From NCBI GenBank assembly GCA_015680685.1, contig MNCI01004073.1:1-32683 (forward strand): a stretch of 32,683 nt of DNA, written 5' to 3'. Of this stretch, positions 9,086 through 18,935 are shown in pieces. How positions within the stretch are numbered: the first letter of the stretch is position 1; each line of letters opens with the position of its first letter. The notes below the pieces were generated by a model. That model was given only the letters and a program-made list of their open reading frames with translations. It was not told the origin of the DNA and did not search any database. A program made the translations under genes and the position numbers. The stretch comes from Gnetum montanum. Taxonomy: Eukaryota > Streptophyta > Gnetopsida > Gnetales > Gnetaceae.

Positions 9086-9323
9086 TGCTATGCTCTATTC
9101 CCAAAGAGCATCTCGTGTCCCACATGTAACATGGGACAAGCGTAGTAGCCAGTGTCCTATGTCCTGCACGTAACATAGGATGAGCATAGCGGCTAGAGTT
9201 AGAAAATTTTTGAACTTTTTCTAGTCACCTTCGAACTTAGAAAATTTTTTGAATTTTTCTTATGGTCCCACCTACCGCACTCCCACATGGCACCTAATCC
9301 ACATTTTTGGCTAAACCTTGCCC

Positions 9324-9330
9324 TATAAAT
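9324..9330 (+). promoter_or_regulatory. TATA box of the family C LTR
   Basis: TATAAAT followed by ACCCC, about 1040 bases from the LTR start. The matching box in the other C LTR is at 29947, about 910 bases from its start. Confidence 0.6.
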
Positions 9331-10088
9331 ACCCCTATGCCCCAATGTTTTGGGGGGTTGGCTTCCATTTTTCATCGATTGGGTAGTTGGCACCTTCATT
9401 TGGCATTTGGCATTTTGGCATCTTAGCACTTAGCTCCATGGACAAATGAGACCCAGAGCACATCACACTGGTATAAAGACATCCCTACACTACACAGTAC
9501 ACCTTAATAGTGGCATGGTTCATCATGACGAGTGCTAGACTTCATGGCCCGACACCACTGAGACTGTGACTATGCTTCCACTATGCTTGTTGTACATTAT
9601 ATACCTTCTAAGATCTTTTTGGAGTTAACTGCATCCCCATTTAGGGTAGTGTTCCATTTCTTTCTCCTATTTCTAGCATTTTTTTGCATTTTTCTTGTGT
9701 TTTTTGCACTTTTTTTCACACGTCGTCATATTATACTACGCTCAGGTGGTAGTCTCTATAGGTTAACACTCTCATTTTGGTTGAAACCCTTGGCTACACT
9801 TGCCTCCATTCCGTGGCTATCCTCTACACTTAGTACCATGAAGCATCGTTTTAACACTTAGCATCATTTCACGTCATTCGAATTTGCATTTTGGCTAACC
9901 ATGCCATCCCCAGTTGCACCCACCACTTCGGTTGCAACTGGCAAAGTTCCTATTTAATCAACAAGACTATTTAGGACACTCTGCCTCTGTTTCTAGCAAG
10001 GCCCTCGTGCAAAGGTGGGATTAAGGCTATGTGTCCGTTGACCCCTCAATGATTCTAGCCACTGATGTTTTCGATCGTTATAGGTTTA

Positions 10089-10512
10089 TTCAATGCTCCT
10101 GCCACATTTTAATGCATGGTCCTGAGCATCTTTCAATAGTAGATTGATAATGGTGTAGAAGTCTTCATGGATGAATTCTCCACCTATAGAGCTAAATTTG
10201 AGCAAGCCTTGGACCACCTTGAGCAAGTGCTGAAATAATGTGTCAAAACTAACTTGTGGTTCAATTGGTAGAAAAGTCACCTCATGGTCCAGGAGGGCAT
10301 TGTATTAGGGCACAAAATATTGCAAGTAGGAATTGAGGTGAACCCTGAAAAAATAAGGATCATCCAAGGAATAACTCGCCAATTGAAAATAGTTAAAGAT
10401 GTTCAATCATTCCTTGGACACACTAACTACGACCAGAAATTCATAGAAAATTTCTCTAAAATTGTAAAATCGTTGGTCGAGCTAACAAAGAAAGATGCTC
10501 CCTTTGTCTAGA
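10089..10512 (+). pseudogene. Element A reverse transcriptase, C-terminal half
   Basis: It resumes at NAPATF after the insertion. The catalytic box reads FMDE at 10164-10175; the second Asp of the family's (Y/F)xDD has become Glu, which should inactivate the enzyme. Downstream are KSHLMVQEGIVLGHKI and SFLGHTNYDQKFIENFSKI, the thumb-region words typical of this group. TAG at 10510 closes the frame before the RNase H connection. Confidence 0.85.
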
Positions 10513-10975
10513 TCATAGAATGTGAGAAAGCATTCCAACAACTAAAAGAAAATCTTGTAGCAACCCCAATCCTACTAGCACCGAATTGGTCTAGACCATT
10601 TCACATCATGAAAGATGCATCGAATTATGCTTTGGGAGTTGTGCTGACATAGTTAGATGACAAGAAATGTCCATACTATATCTATTGCACTAGCCAAAGC
10701 ATTGTGGGTGCACAATTGAACTACACCACTACAGAAAAAAATTGATGGTAGTGGTGTTTACTCTAGAGAAGTTCAGGCATTGTGTGCTTGGATACAAGGT
10801 GTTTGTGCACACAGAGCATAGGGCCAACTGCTTCCTAATGAACAAACCAATAGTGAGCCCCCATGTCATATGGTGGTTGGTGATCTTGTAGGAATTCAAT
10901 CTTATAATGGTAGATCGAAAGGGCACTGAGAATGTGGTCACTAATCACTTGTCTCGGTTGCGATGGGATGACAAA
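10513..10975 (+). pseudogene. Element A RNase H, frameshifted
   Basis: The sequence includes PFHIMKDASNYALGVVLT (first catalytic Asp), QLNYTTTEK, then after a frame change near 10739 FVHTEHRAN (TDH-type motif with Asp replaced by Glu) and DRKGTENVVTNHLSRL. Comparison with element B (24307) shows one base missing in the A-run following ACAG at 10731-10741, which causes the frameshift. The enzyme would have removed the RNA strand during replication. Confidence 0.85.
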
Positions 10976-11160
10976 GAGACAGAAAGATCATTATCCAATA
11001 TGTTTCTTAATGAACTCCTCTTTATTGGAGCAATAACTAAACAAATGCCAAATGAACCAAATGGTATGATAACATTCTCACCTATCTTCTCACTCAGGAG
11101 ATGCCACAAGGGTTGGACCACTAGAGGAAACAACAGTTTCTTCATCAGGTAAAGCACTTC

Positions 11161-11494
11161 ATGGAGATCAATGGATACCTCTACAAGGTGTGTGCCAATG
11201 GCTTAGTTCGTTGGTGTGTCCTTGATGTTGATCAACTATGTGTGCTCCAAGATGCTCATGAAGATCCTTATGAAGGACACTATGCTAGGAGATGCACGAC
11301 TATTAAAATCCTGATGGTAGGGTACTATTGGCCAACACTCTTCAGGGATGCTTGCCATTTCACCTGCTCTTGTGAACAATGCCAATTAGATGGTGGAATG
11401 ACTACTTGAATGGAGGAACCTCAACAATGGATTCAACCTTTAGAACCATTCAACATTTGGGACATTAATTTCATGGGTCCCATCATGTCCATGT
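11161..11494 (+). pseudogene. Element A integrase, N-terminal part up to the assembly gap
   Basis: An H2C2 zinc-binding domain is visible: His at 11257 and 11278, Cys at 11371 and 11380, with YYWPTLFRDA between. After a stop at 11407 the catalytic core begins with FNIWDINFMGPI, whose Asp is the first of the DDE triad. The sequence then enters Ns, and the rest can only be guessed from element B. The open frame continuing through the Ns to 12435 is an artefact. Confidence 0.85.
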
Positions 11495-12401
11495 NNNNNN
11501 NNNNNNNNNNNNNNNNNNNNNNNNNNNNNNNNNNNNNNNNNNNNNNNNNNNNNNNNNNNNNNNNNNNNNNNNNNNNNNNNNNNNNNNNNNNNNNNNNNNN
11601 NNNNNNNNNNNNNNNNNNNNNNNNNNNNNNNNNNNNNNNNNNNNNNNNNNNNNNNNNNNNNNNNNNNNNNNNNNNNNNNNNNNNNNNNNNNNNNNNNNNN
11701 NNNNNNNNNNNNNNNNNNNNNNNNNNNNNNNNNNNNNNNNNNNNNNNNNNNNNNNNNNNNNNNNNNNNNNNNNNNNNNNNNNNNNNNNNNNNNNNNNNNN
11801 NNNNNNNNNNNNNNNNNNNNNNNNNNNNNNNNNNNNNNNNNNNNNNNNNNNNNNNNNNNNNNNNNNNNNNNNNNNNNNNNNNNNNNNNNNNNNNNNNNNN
11901 NNNNNNNNNNNNNNNNNNNNNNNNNNNNNNNNNNNNNNNNNNNNNNNNNNNNNNNNNNNNNNNNNNNNNNNNNNNNNNNNNNNNNNNNNNNNNNNNNNNN
12001 NNNNNNNNNNNNNNNNNNNNNNNNNNNNNNNNNNNNNNNNNNNNNNNNNNNNNNNNNNNNNNNNNNNNNNNNNNNNNNNNNNNNNNNNNNNNNNNNNNNN
12101 NNNNNNNNNNNNNNNNNNNNNNNNNNNNNNNNNNNNNNNNNNNNNNNNNNNNNNNNNNNNNNNNNNNNNNNNNNNNNNNNNNNNNNNNNNNNNNNNNNNN
12201 NNNNNNNNNNNNNNNNNNNNNNNNNNNNNNNNNNNNNNNNNNNNNNNNNNNNNNNNNNNNNNNNNNNNNNNNNNNNNNNNNNNNNNNNNNNNNNNNNNNN
12301 NNNNNNNNNNNNNNNNNNNNNNNNNNNNNNNNNNNNNNNNNNNNNNNNNNNNNNNNNNNNNNNNNNNNNNNNNNNNNNNNNNNNNNNNNNNNNNNNNNNN
12401 N
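11495..12401. other. Assembly gap (907 N)
   Basis: In element B the equivalent interval, from the integrase core to the matching AT-rich 3' sequence near 26109, is about 1045 bases. The gap is therefore close to the size needed to hold the rest of A's integrase. Confidence 0.95.
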
Positions 12402-14286
12402 TTTTATTTGGTGTAATTTTCTAACTTTTTGTTAATAAGTGCTAGGTACATTGGTAATGCATTACTTCATAGTGCTATGTAATATTTTTGTTATTTGATT
12501 GTTGGTATTTAGTTTCTAGCTTTGAATTTCATTATGGATAATTAGGACATGGTTTCTTTTTTATGTAATTGGCAGTGAGTCCACAACATTCACCCATCCA
12601 CAGACTCTATAGTTTTCCTTGTTTTGGAAATGTGTAGATCCTTTTTCATTAATCAAACTTTAATAAATTTGTGACTTGGGTAGTTTCTAGAATTGGAAAG
12701 GATTCAAAGGTTTGAACAAGGTGTGGCTTCAAGGGGATTCAGTATTCTTTGTACTTTTCTATTTGCCTGGGTGCATGTGTGTTTCCATGAATTTCTTATC
12801 ATTTGTGCCAATCAATAAAGGAAGTTGAATAAGTCCTTGCATGGTGTGGTTCTCATAAAAAAAATGATGAAAATTCAAAGCACACCCCTTGGACAAAATA
12901 AATGCATACATCCTCACATGGTGTGGTTCTCATTAAGAAAAAAAAGAGAAGGATGAGGATTCAAAGCACACCCCTTGGACAAAATAAATGCATGTGTCTT
13001 TGCATGGTGTGGCTCCCATTTAAAAAAAACAATGGGAATTCAAAGCACACCCCTTAGATAGAATAAATGGGCTACAAGCTCTGGTTATGGGACTCGTCTC
13101 CTTTAACTAAAGTCCTTTCTCACTTCTTACTTCTTCTCTAATTTGGAACAATGGTTGTTTTGTGGAAGCACTCTTGTGTCTTAGGGAATGGATTGGTCTT
13201 AGAACGCCAATGCGAAGTCATTGAAAGTGGTTGGTTTTGGTCTAGAATAAGGATGGATCCTATAAAGTTATTTATTCACAAAATCCACAAGGGACTTCAT
13301 GTGACCGTAATTAGGAACTTCATTCCACCCTCTCTCTCTTATCCATCTATGCTTTCCATGTTCCACCTCATTGTTGATTTCATGTTTTGGTTCAATGTCC
13401 TTGTTTGATGTGTCAAAATTCTTAGTTAGTTACTTTTGAGTTTTTGTACTTAACCTTCTGTAACCATTAATCATCCATGGAACCCACAAACTCTTTAGTT
13501 TGAAGTTATGTAAGGGCATAAAAGGCCTATGCCTACTTTGGGGAGTACCCACTTGCATATCTTTTGGTTGGGTTAGTTAAGTTCTTTACCCTTAGACATT
13601 TTTACAATCAAAGTCTTTCTGTTTACCCCATCAATGACATCCAATTATCCATGGCTTCATAATAGTTTTTAATGAATTTTTCTTTTCATTGTTGTGAATA
13701 TTTCAAATTTCCTTCTACCCTCTTCAAATATTTCCTTGTATTGAACTCTTTCAAATTTAATGGACCGCTTATTTATTTTACCCTATCTCTCGACCTTCCC
13801 TCTACCACGATCAAAGAAACCAATATACCACAATCACAACTTAACTGAGTGTAACCATCAACAAGACAAGACATTTAACAGTTATGTGTTACATATTGCA
13901 TACTAATTCATGATTCTGTTGTGATTACAGTGGGAAGCATGGACTGGAAGTAGGACTATCTTCACCAAGGATGATGCAGTAGTACCACATAATGAAGACC
14001 ATTCATGATTGAAGGATCTCCTCTCTCTCTCTCTCATTCTCCTACTGCCAAGAGGTGTTGGATGTCGATGTTCTCTAGGGTGTTTACTCCTCTTCTCATG
14101 AACATCCAATGTTGTAAAAATTGTAATTCCATACACTTGGGCACTCAAAATCTATATGTTTGTTTCATCTAGGTTAGTTTGTCATGTCAGTCAATAATCC
14201 CATACCTACCCAATATGTTATATTGTAAAGAAATTGTTCCTCCTCTTCTTCACTCGAGGATGAGTTTTCATTCCGTCATTGGGGTA
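12402..14286 (+). other. Element A non-coding 3' region
   Basis: No sustained gene. It aligns with element B 26109 to about 27400 (for example CATTAATCATCCATGG at 13466 and 27080). A further block near 13830-13960 aligns with B 27920-28060, just where B's third ORF begins, implying that A has lost that ORF. A CT microsatellite lies at 14020-14036. TCGAGGATGAG (14254) and a short G-run precede the LTR; the polypurine tract is weak. Confidence 0.75.
12834..13070. repeat. Three-copy tandem repeat of about 75-86 bp in A's 3' region
   Basis: Units start near 12834, 12911 and 12997. Each contains CATGGTGTGG, a variable A-rich run, then TTCAAAGCACACCCCTT. Element B has one decayed copy at about 26555-26650, so the expansion is specific to A's lineage. 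Confidence 0.88.
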
Positions 14287-15124
14287 TGATGAATCATTGT
14301 TTGTGTCAGCCACGACATCGGGTATCTGACATTGGGGCCTAGATCTAACGTTGGATATCTAACATCAGGCAATATTTTCCAAGTCTATAAATACTACACC
14401 TAGGCTCCCATTTTGGGTAAGTTTTGAATAGTTTTAGTTTTTAGTTTTCAAGCAAGGTAGTGAAACTCTTGCAATTCATTTTCCTCAGGGTTAGAATATT
14501 TTTTGATTACTCATAGAAGGAGTCTAAAGTGTGTACGGTTCTTTGTTCGAGCATTGATGTACCTGAGCATAGTAGTGTGACGAGAATAAAATGAACCCTT
14601 TTGAAAATGCTTGCAGAACTGAGAATAGCTTAATATTTTCCTTATTACATTTTACTTACTTGTTCTTTACTTTAATGAATTTGACTAAGCAATTTATTTC
14701 CAGCAATTAATGAACACATGCATAATCACTTCAAGCATTTATATAGTACTTGGTAACCTAGCAAAACTTAATGTTTGGTAGCCCAATAGTGCTATATGTG
14801 TTTAGGAAAGTGGGGCGGTTACTTGTGTTAGGCTAGATAGACAATAGACATTAGTTTCAATCTACTCTACCCTTTATTTTTGTTGTAGGCGATTACATCC
14901 ATAAAACATAAAATGATAAAAATTTATATATCTCAATTACACTTAAACCATACCCTCGAGCCTTGGAAGTGTAGTTGGAGAGACAACAAATGTTCTCAAT
15001 GTCATTTCACTTCCTAGAGGAAGTAGTGTATGAGATAACTATATGTCCATGGAATTCGACTGGATCGTGCATCACGCCTTAGTGATTCATATGGTTGGAT
15101 GTAGGGGTACCTCACCGCTCATTA
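14287..15124 (+). mobile_element. Element A 3' LTR, 838 bp
   Basis: It starts TGATGAATC and ends CTCATTA. TATAAATA lies at 14395 and AATAAA at 14585. The final ~130 bases match the 5' LTR stub, and the general plan matches D1, D2 and B's LTR. The right flank is RNase H of another element, so A inserted into it. No left flank survives to test for a target duplication. Confidence 0.88.
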
Positions 15125-15432
15125 GGTACTTTCACAAGAAGGTTGATTTGTTACTTTTTTTTTTGAAATGTCGAATGAGTCAAGGCAAAAATAGAACGTA
15201 TATGAGAAGGAGTTGTATGCTATTCTTAAAGTAATTAAGCATTAGAGGCATTACTTATAGTCCAAAGTGTTCACTTTGATAATAGACCATAAATCACTAC
15301 AATTCCTAAACTCTCCAAAGAAGTTAAGTGCAAAGCACATAAAGTGGGTTTCATAGTTATAAGAGTTCAATTTTCTATTAAAACAAAAAAGTGGAAAAGC
15401 TAATGTGGTGGCTGATGCATTTTCAAGGATGC
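15125..15432 (+). pseudogene. Element E RNase H (chromovirus), 5'-truncated
   Basis: It starts in mid-domain directly at A's LTR end with YFHKKVD. It continues through a decayed TDH motif (IIDHKSLQFLNS) to SGKANVVADAFSRM, the standard RNase H ending of Ty3/gypsy chromoviruses. Everything upstream (gag, protease, RT) is missing from the window, probably removed with A's 5' LTR. Confidence 0.8.
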
Positions 15433-16785
15433 ATATGATGAATTTCAATGTACCTCATGTGGAAGGTATTGGTGATTTTGTTAATTTGTCTAAGCATGAT
15501 GTTGATTTTGGGTAGGTATGGAGAAGCCTCAAAGAGCCATTGTTAAGTAGGATAGACTAATAGAGGAACTATCCTATTTAATATGAATTATTATTCAAGA
15601 ATGGGAAGGTATGTATTCCTAATCATAATTTTAGGAAAATGATTTCATTTGAAAAGCATCATAGTAGCATGATAGGTCACATGATAGGGATAAAACATTG
15701 CAACTTGTGGGTAGGCCATAATTTTTTCTTGCTATGATAATCAAAGTTTCAAATTTTATGAAGCAATGTTTGACTTGTTAGAAGTTCAAAGGAAGTAAAG
15801 AAATGGATGGACATTGTATGCCTTTACCAATTTCCAAGGGTCTATGGGAAAGTATGTCAATGGATTTTATGAGTGGTATTCTAAAAACCAAAAGTGAAAA
15901 TGATACAATTTTTGTTGTTTTCAACAAGTTCTTCAATATTACACACTTCATTTTATGTAAAAATGTGAGTGATGCTTCTCATGTGGAAAAATTATTTTTC
16001 CAACATGTTGTGAAGTTGCATGGAATTCCTTTGAATATTCTTAGTGACAAAGACTTCAAGTTTATGAGTCATGTTTGGATGTTCCTTTGAAAAATTTTAG
16101 GGACAAAACTAAATTCTTCTAGTGTATATCATCCACAATTTGATGGTCAAATGGAGGTGGTGAATAAATCCTTGCTAAACATATTGAAATATTTGTGTGA
16201 TGGATAGCCCAACAGGTGGAAAAACTTGTTGTGTCATGCTAAGTTTTCATATAATAATTCTTTTCATGTTGCTATTGGTAAAAGCCCATTTGAGATGAAT
16301 TATAATTTTTGTCTTAAGATGGTGGACACCTTGAAGAGCTCAACTTAGTGCTACTTTTGAGCAAGAGATGAGAGATCTCCATGTAAATGTAAAATTAAAT
16401 CTTGAGAAGAAGACTAAATAAAGAATCCTCAAGAGGAATGAGGGCAAATAGAAGTCAAATTTTTCTTTTGGTAAATTGGTTTAGTTGTACTTGAAGAAGA
16501 AGTAGTTGAAAGGAGTCAACTTCTCCAATGTGAAAGCCAAGAAGATGGGGCCTTTTAGAATTAATATCAAGATTAATTATAATACTTTTGAAATTGATTT
16601 ACGAAATGATATTAGTATGTATTCTGTCTCTAATATTTCAAATATTATGCACTATCATGAACTAGTTAATAAGAAGACCATACAAGGTAGCATCAATGAA
16701 TCGAAGGGGGCTATTAATTAGTCTAAGGCTTTAATGGAAAGAAAGGTAATCATACTCAAGTAGAGGAAAGCTTCTAGCACTTGGG
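15433..16785 (+). pseudogene. Element E integrase (chromovirus type), broken
   Basis: Decayed H2C2 domain near 15640-15775 (HHSSMIGH and a CLTC pair). The core follows with SMDFMSG (Asp 15863), LSDKDFKF (Asp 16046) and YHPQFDGQMEVVN (Glu 16154), so the DDE triad is present. KSPFEMNYNF follows, then the C-terminal KKMGPFRINIKINYN and NISNIMHYHE. The longest open part is 15803-16090. The wording is that of Reina/Tekay-like chromoviral integrases and differs from A and B, so it is a separate lineage. Confidence 0.88.
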
Positions 16786-16900
16786 GAGTGAAGAAATATG
16801 AGTACTTGACCCATTGGTAGGATCAATCTATTGATGATGCTACGTGAATCCATGAGATCAAAATTCATAAGGAAGAAATAACTTTAATCCCTACACCCTT
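16786..16900 (+). pseudogene. Element E chromodomain remnant
   Basis: KKYEYLTHW, a stop, then DQSIDDAT and another stop match the usual chromodomain pattern YLVKWKG...ATW, with both Trp-region codons damaged (TAG and TGA). Chromodomains at the integrase C-terminus steer insertion to chromatin and define chromoviruses. Confidence 0.75.
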
Positions 16901-16922
16901 ATTTACATAAGTTTACTTTTTG

Positions 16923-16939
16923 AAGGGTGGGAGAGTTAG
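16923..16939 (+). promoter_or_regulatory. Element E polypurine tract
   Basis: AAGGGTGGGAGAGTTAG directly precedes the LTR start TGTAGGGACACC. This is the expected position and composition for plus-strand priming. Confidence 0.7.
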
Positions 16940-17971
16940 TGTAGGGACACCTCTTTTGATCCCCTTATCCTCTTTTCTACGTGTTTTTTTTGTAGATTTT
17001 AGGCTTCGTGGAGACATCTTGGAGGTAATTAAGTTATCTTATCTAGGATTTAAGCTCTCAAGAGAGACACCTTGGAGAATAGAAGATGTCTTGGTTTGGA
17101 GGTAAGAGCTTGTAGGAGACATCCTAGGTTCAAGAAAGATGTCTTGGGGTTTTTGCAAACATCTTAGGTGAGACATCTCACTAGAGATTGAGATGTTCCA
17201 AATTTGTGTAAGATGCCTCACAAGTTGCTGAGACATCCTAATTGCAGAGGAGATGTCTTAGGCCCATAGGAGGTATCTCCCCAACATTGCAATTTTACAC
17301 TAAGACATCTTGAAAAGACCATAGATGATCCAAATGGCTAGGAAAACTCCTAAAACTACTATTTTGAGTTTGGAAACAATCGAAACATGGGAGAAAATGA
17401 TGGAAATAGTGAAGGATCTTCAAGTTGAGCTTGAGAGATATTTTCTTGTGTTTTTGTCGTGTTTGTTTAATAAATATATATTTTGTTTCATGCTTATACC
17501 ATAGAGAGAAAGAGAGATGTGTGTGAGATCTTGTGAGATATCAAGAGAGCACATGTGAAGAGTGCATGAGTGTTTGTAGCTCTTGGTCAATTAAGGAGGT
17601 ATTGACATGGGATCTCTTATGTCTTATGAGTTGAGATCTTAATCCTAGGGTGTGGGAAAGATTCTCTCTTGGTTGTGTCTTGCATTGAGAACAACCATTG
17701 TATGGTTGTTAGGCCTCATGCTCTACATCATTGTTTGAGTATGAAAGAGGTTGTGTTTGGATGTTTGGTGGGTTGTAGAATCCTTTTGTAACCTTCTCTT
17801 TTAGATAATCAAAAATAGCTTGTTTTCTTGTTTTCTAGCATATTGTTTATGTTATCAGAATATTTGGATTTAGTGTTTGGAAGATGATTTTAATATTGGA
17901 GTGAACCTAATCCCCTTTATTTTTGTTGCTAATGATTCTATTCATAATATATGTGGCCATGGTTATGGCCA
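16940..17971 (+). mobile_element. Element E 3' LTR (right end not fixed)
   Basis: It starts TGTAGGGACACC after the polypurine tract. No second copy lies in the window, so its right end cannot be set; it may be interrupted by element B at about 17972. The first 370 bases hold a dense array of AGACATCT-type words. There are no genes. Confidence 0.65.
17011..17313. repeat. AGACATCT / AGATGTCT motif array in element E LTR
   Basis: About twelve close copies of AGACATCT or its reverse complement AGATGTCT occur, at roughly 17012, 17066, 17084, 17117, 17138, 17170, 17190, 17211, 17230, 17250 and 17303. They are often followed by TGG or TAGG. Orientation alternates and spacing is 18-50 bases. Confidence 0.85.
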
Positions 17972-18790
17972 TGCAATGAAGCGTCTTCCTCAAGTTGCAT
18001 CGACAAGATTTTGTTGATGTGATCCTATCAATGCAGTCACATCAATGCATGGTTTGATGTGTTAACATGACCTTGTCAACATAATGTTTATCTTTTCTTA
18101 TAAATACATGCTCACGAACCACATTTATGGCATTCCATAGTATCCTAGTGAAGCTCTTGCATTTTGTTCATTTGACAATTAGAATATATTTATTTGAACA
18201 TTGATGTACCTAAGCACCTCAGTGTGATCAGCAATAAAGATGAGCTTTCTTCACAAACCTTATAGCATTTAGAATTAGCTTAACGTTTACTTAATGGATT
18301 TATTATTTAAGAAATTTACTTTAATGCATCAAATTAATTAATTAATTAGCAATTAATTAATACACATAGTATGAGCATTTCGATCATATGTTAATGTTTG
18401 GTAATCCTAGTAGTGCTTAATGCTTGGTAATCTAGTAACATTGTAACATGGTTTAGGATGTGTGTAGTAAATGGGAACATATGCTTATGTTAGGATTAAT
18501 TAGGATATTAGTTAGTTATTAGACTAATTAAGCACTTAATTACTTTATTTTCTAGCACTTAGGTAATTTAAATAATAAATATAAAATGATAAAAATCATA
18601 TGCCTCAGTTACACTTAATCATACACTTGCACTTCACAAGTGAAACTGAGAAGACAATGGTCATGTATGTTAGATTCACTTCCTAGATCCAATGTACTTG
18701 GAGAGCTAGGGTCTATAGAATTCGACTGGATCACTTAGTGAACACTAGTGATTCATATGCTTGGGCATAGGGACTGCTTGCTACTCATCA
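17972..18790 (+). mobile_element. Element B 5' LTR
   Basis: The left end is near TGCAATGAAGCG (17972 or 17977). The right end is CTCATCA at 18790, followed by the primer site. TATAAATA is at 18099 and AATAAA at 18233. An AATTAATT-rich stretch lies at 18329-18361. The plan matches A's 3' LTR and D1, with several scattered copies of the CATCGA/TTGATG words upstream of the TATA box. Confidence 0.8.
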
Positions 18791-18791
18791 T

Positions 18792-18809
18792 TAGCATTGT
18801 TGTTGAGGA
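18792..18809 (+). promoter_or_regulatory. Primer binding site, decayed tRNA-Asp type
   Basis: TAGCATTGTTGTTGAGGA matches TGGCGCCGTTGCCGGGGA at 11 of 18 positions. All seven differences are C-to-T or G-to-A transitions, so the original site is clear despite heavy decay. Confidence 0.8.
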
Positions 18810-18935
18810 CTTTAGTTAGGTATGTGCATTATCTAGGAGTTAGTGAAATTATTCAATGATGTTGTATTGAACCTTACAGTCAAAATCATTAAAATAATAA
18901 TAATAGTAAAAGAACACTATTTTTCTTCCAACTAA

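Larger units (their letters stand above)
8285..10088 (+). mobile_element. Family C insertion: LTR plus short internal piece, inside element A RT
   Basis: It begins TGAAACACCACAAAATTT, exactly as the family C LTR at 29037, and follows it through a TATAAAT box (9324) and a T-rich stretch to about 9862. After that, about 220 bases unlike the C copy include a coding-like stretch (FDRY preceded by VDPSMILATDV) that may be internal sequence. RT resumes near 10089 with NAPATF. The flanks AGTCT and TTATT do not form a clean target duplication, so this is a truncated element rather than a proven solo LTR. Open minus-strand frames inside it (8608-8952, 9199-9429) are chance frames. Confidence 0.8.
4056..15124 (+). 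mobile_element. Element A: decayed Athila/Tat-type Ty3/gypsy retrotransposon
   Basis: Order: 5' LTR stub, tRNA-Asp-type primer site, gag, protease, RT, RNase H, integrase (cut by an N gap), long 3' region, full 3' LTR. Pol order PR-RT-RH-IN marks Ty3/gypsy, and the primer site and RT/RNase H wording suggest the Athila/Tat side. From about 5480 to 8284 gag-pro-pol stays in one frame broken only by stops; frameshifts lie near 5480, 10739 and 11150. The stub and the 3' LTR agree well over their shared ~130 bases. About 700 bp of 5' LTR is missing. A family C fragment interrupts the RT. The element cannot move on its own. Confidence 0.9.

Noticed and set aside
8608-9429. Minus-strand open frames of 76-114 codons in the family C LTR
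   Set aside because: They translate the short repeated U3 words (serial CSSYS-like peptides) and have no counterpart in the other C LTR.
8285-10088. Calling the C insertion a clean solo LTR
   Set aside because: The flanks do not form a good target duplication and about 220 bases at the right end do not match the C LTR.
11410-12435. Long open frame through the N gap
   Set aside because: It is open only because Ns carry no stops; real evidence ends at 11494 in the integrase core.
14020-14036. CT-rich run as a regulatory pyrimidine patch
   Set aside because: It is a short simple microsatellite in a non-coding 3' region, not shared with element B.
18329-18361. AATTAATT inverted repeat in B's LTR as an origin or attachment site
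   Set aside because: A simple-sequence run that is automatically self-complementary; nothing else supports a function.
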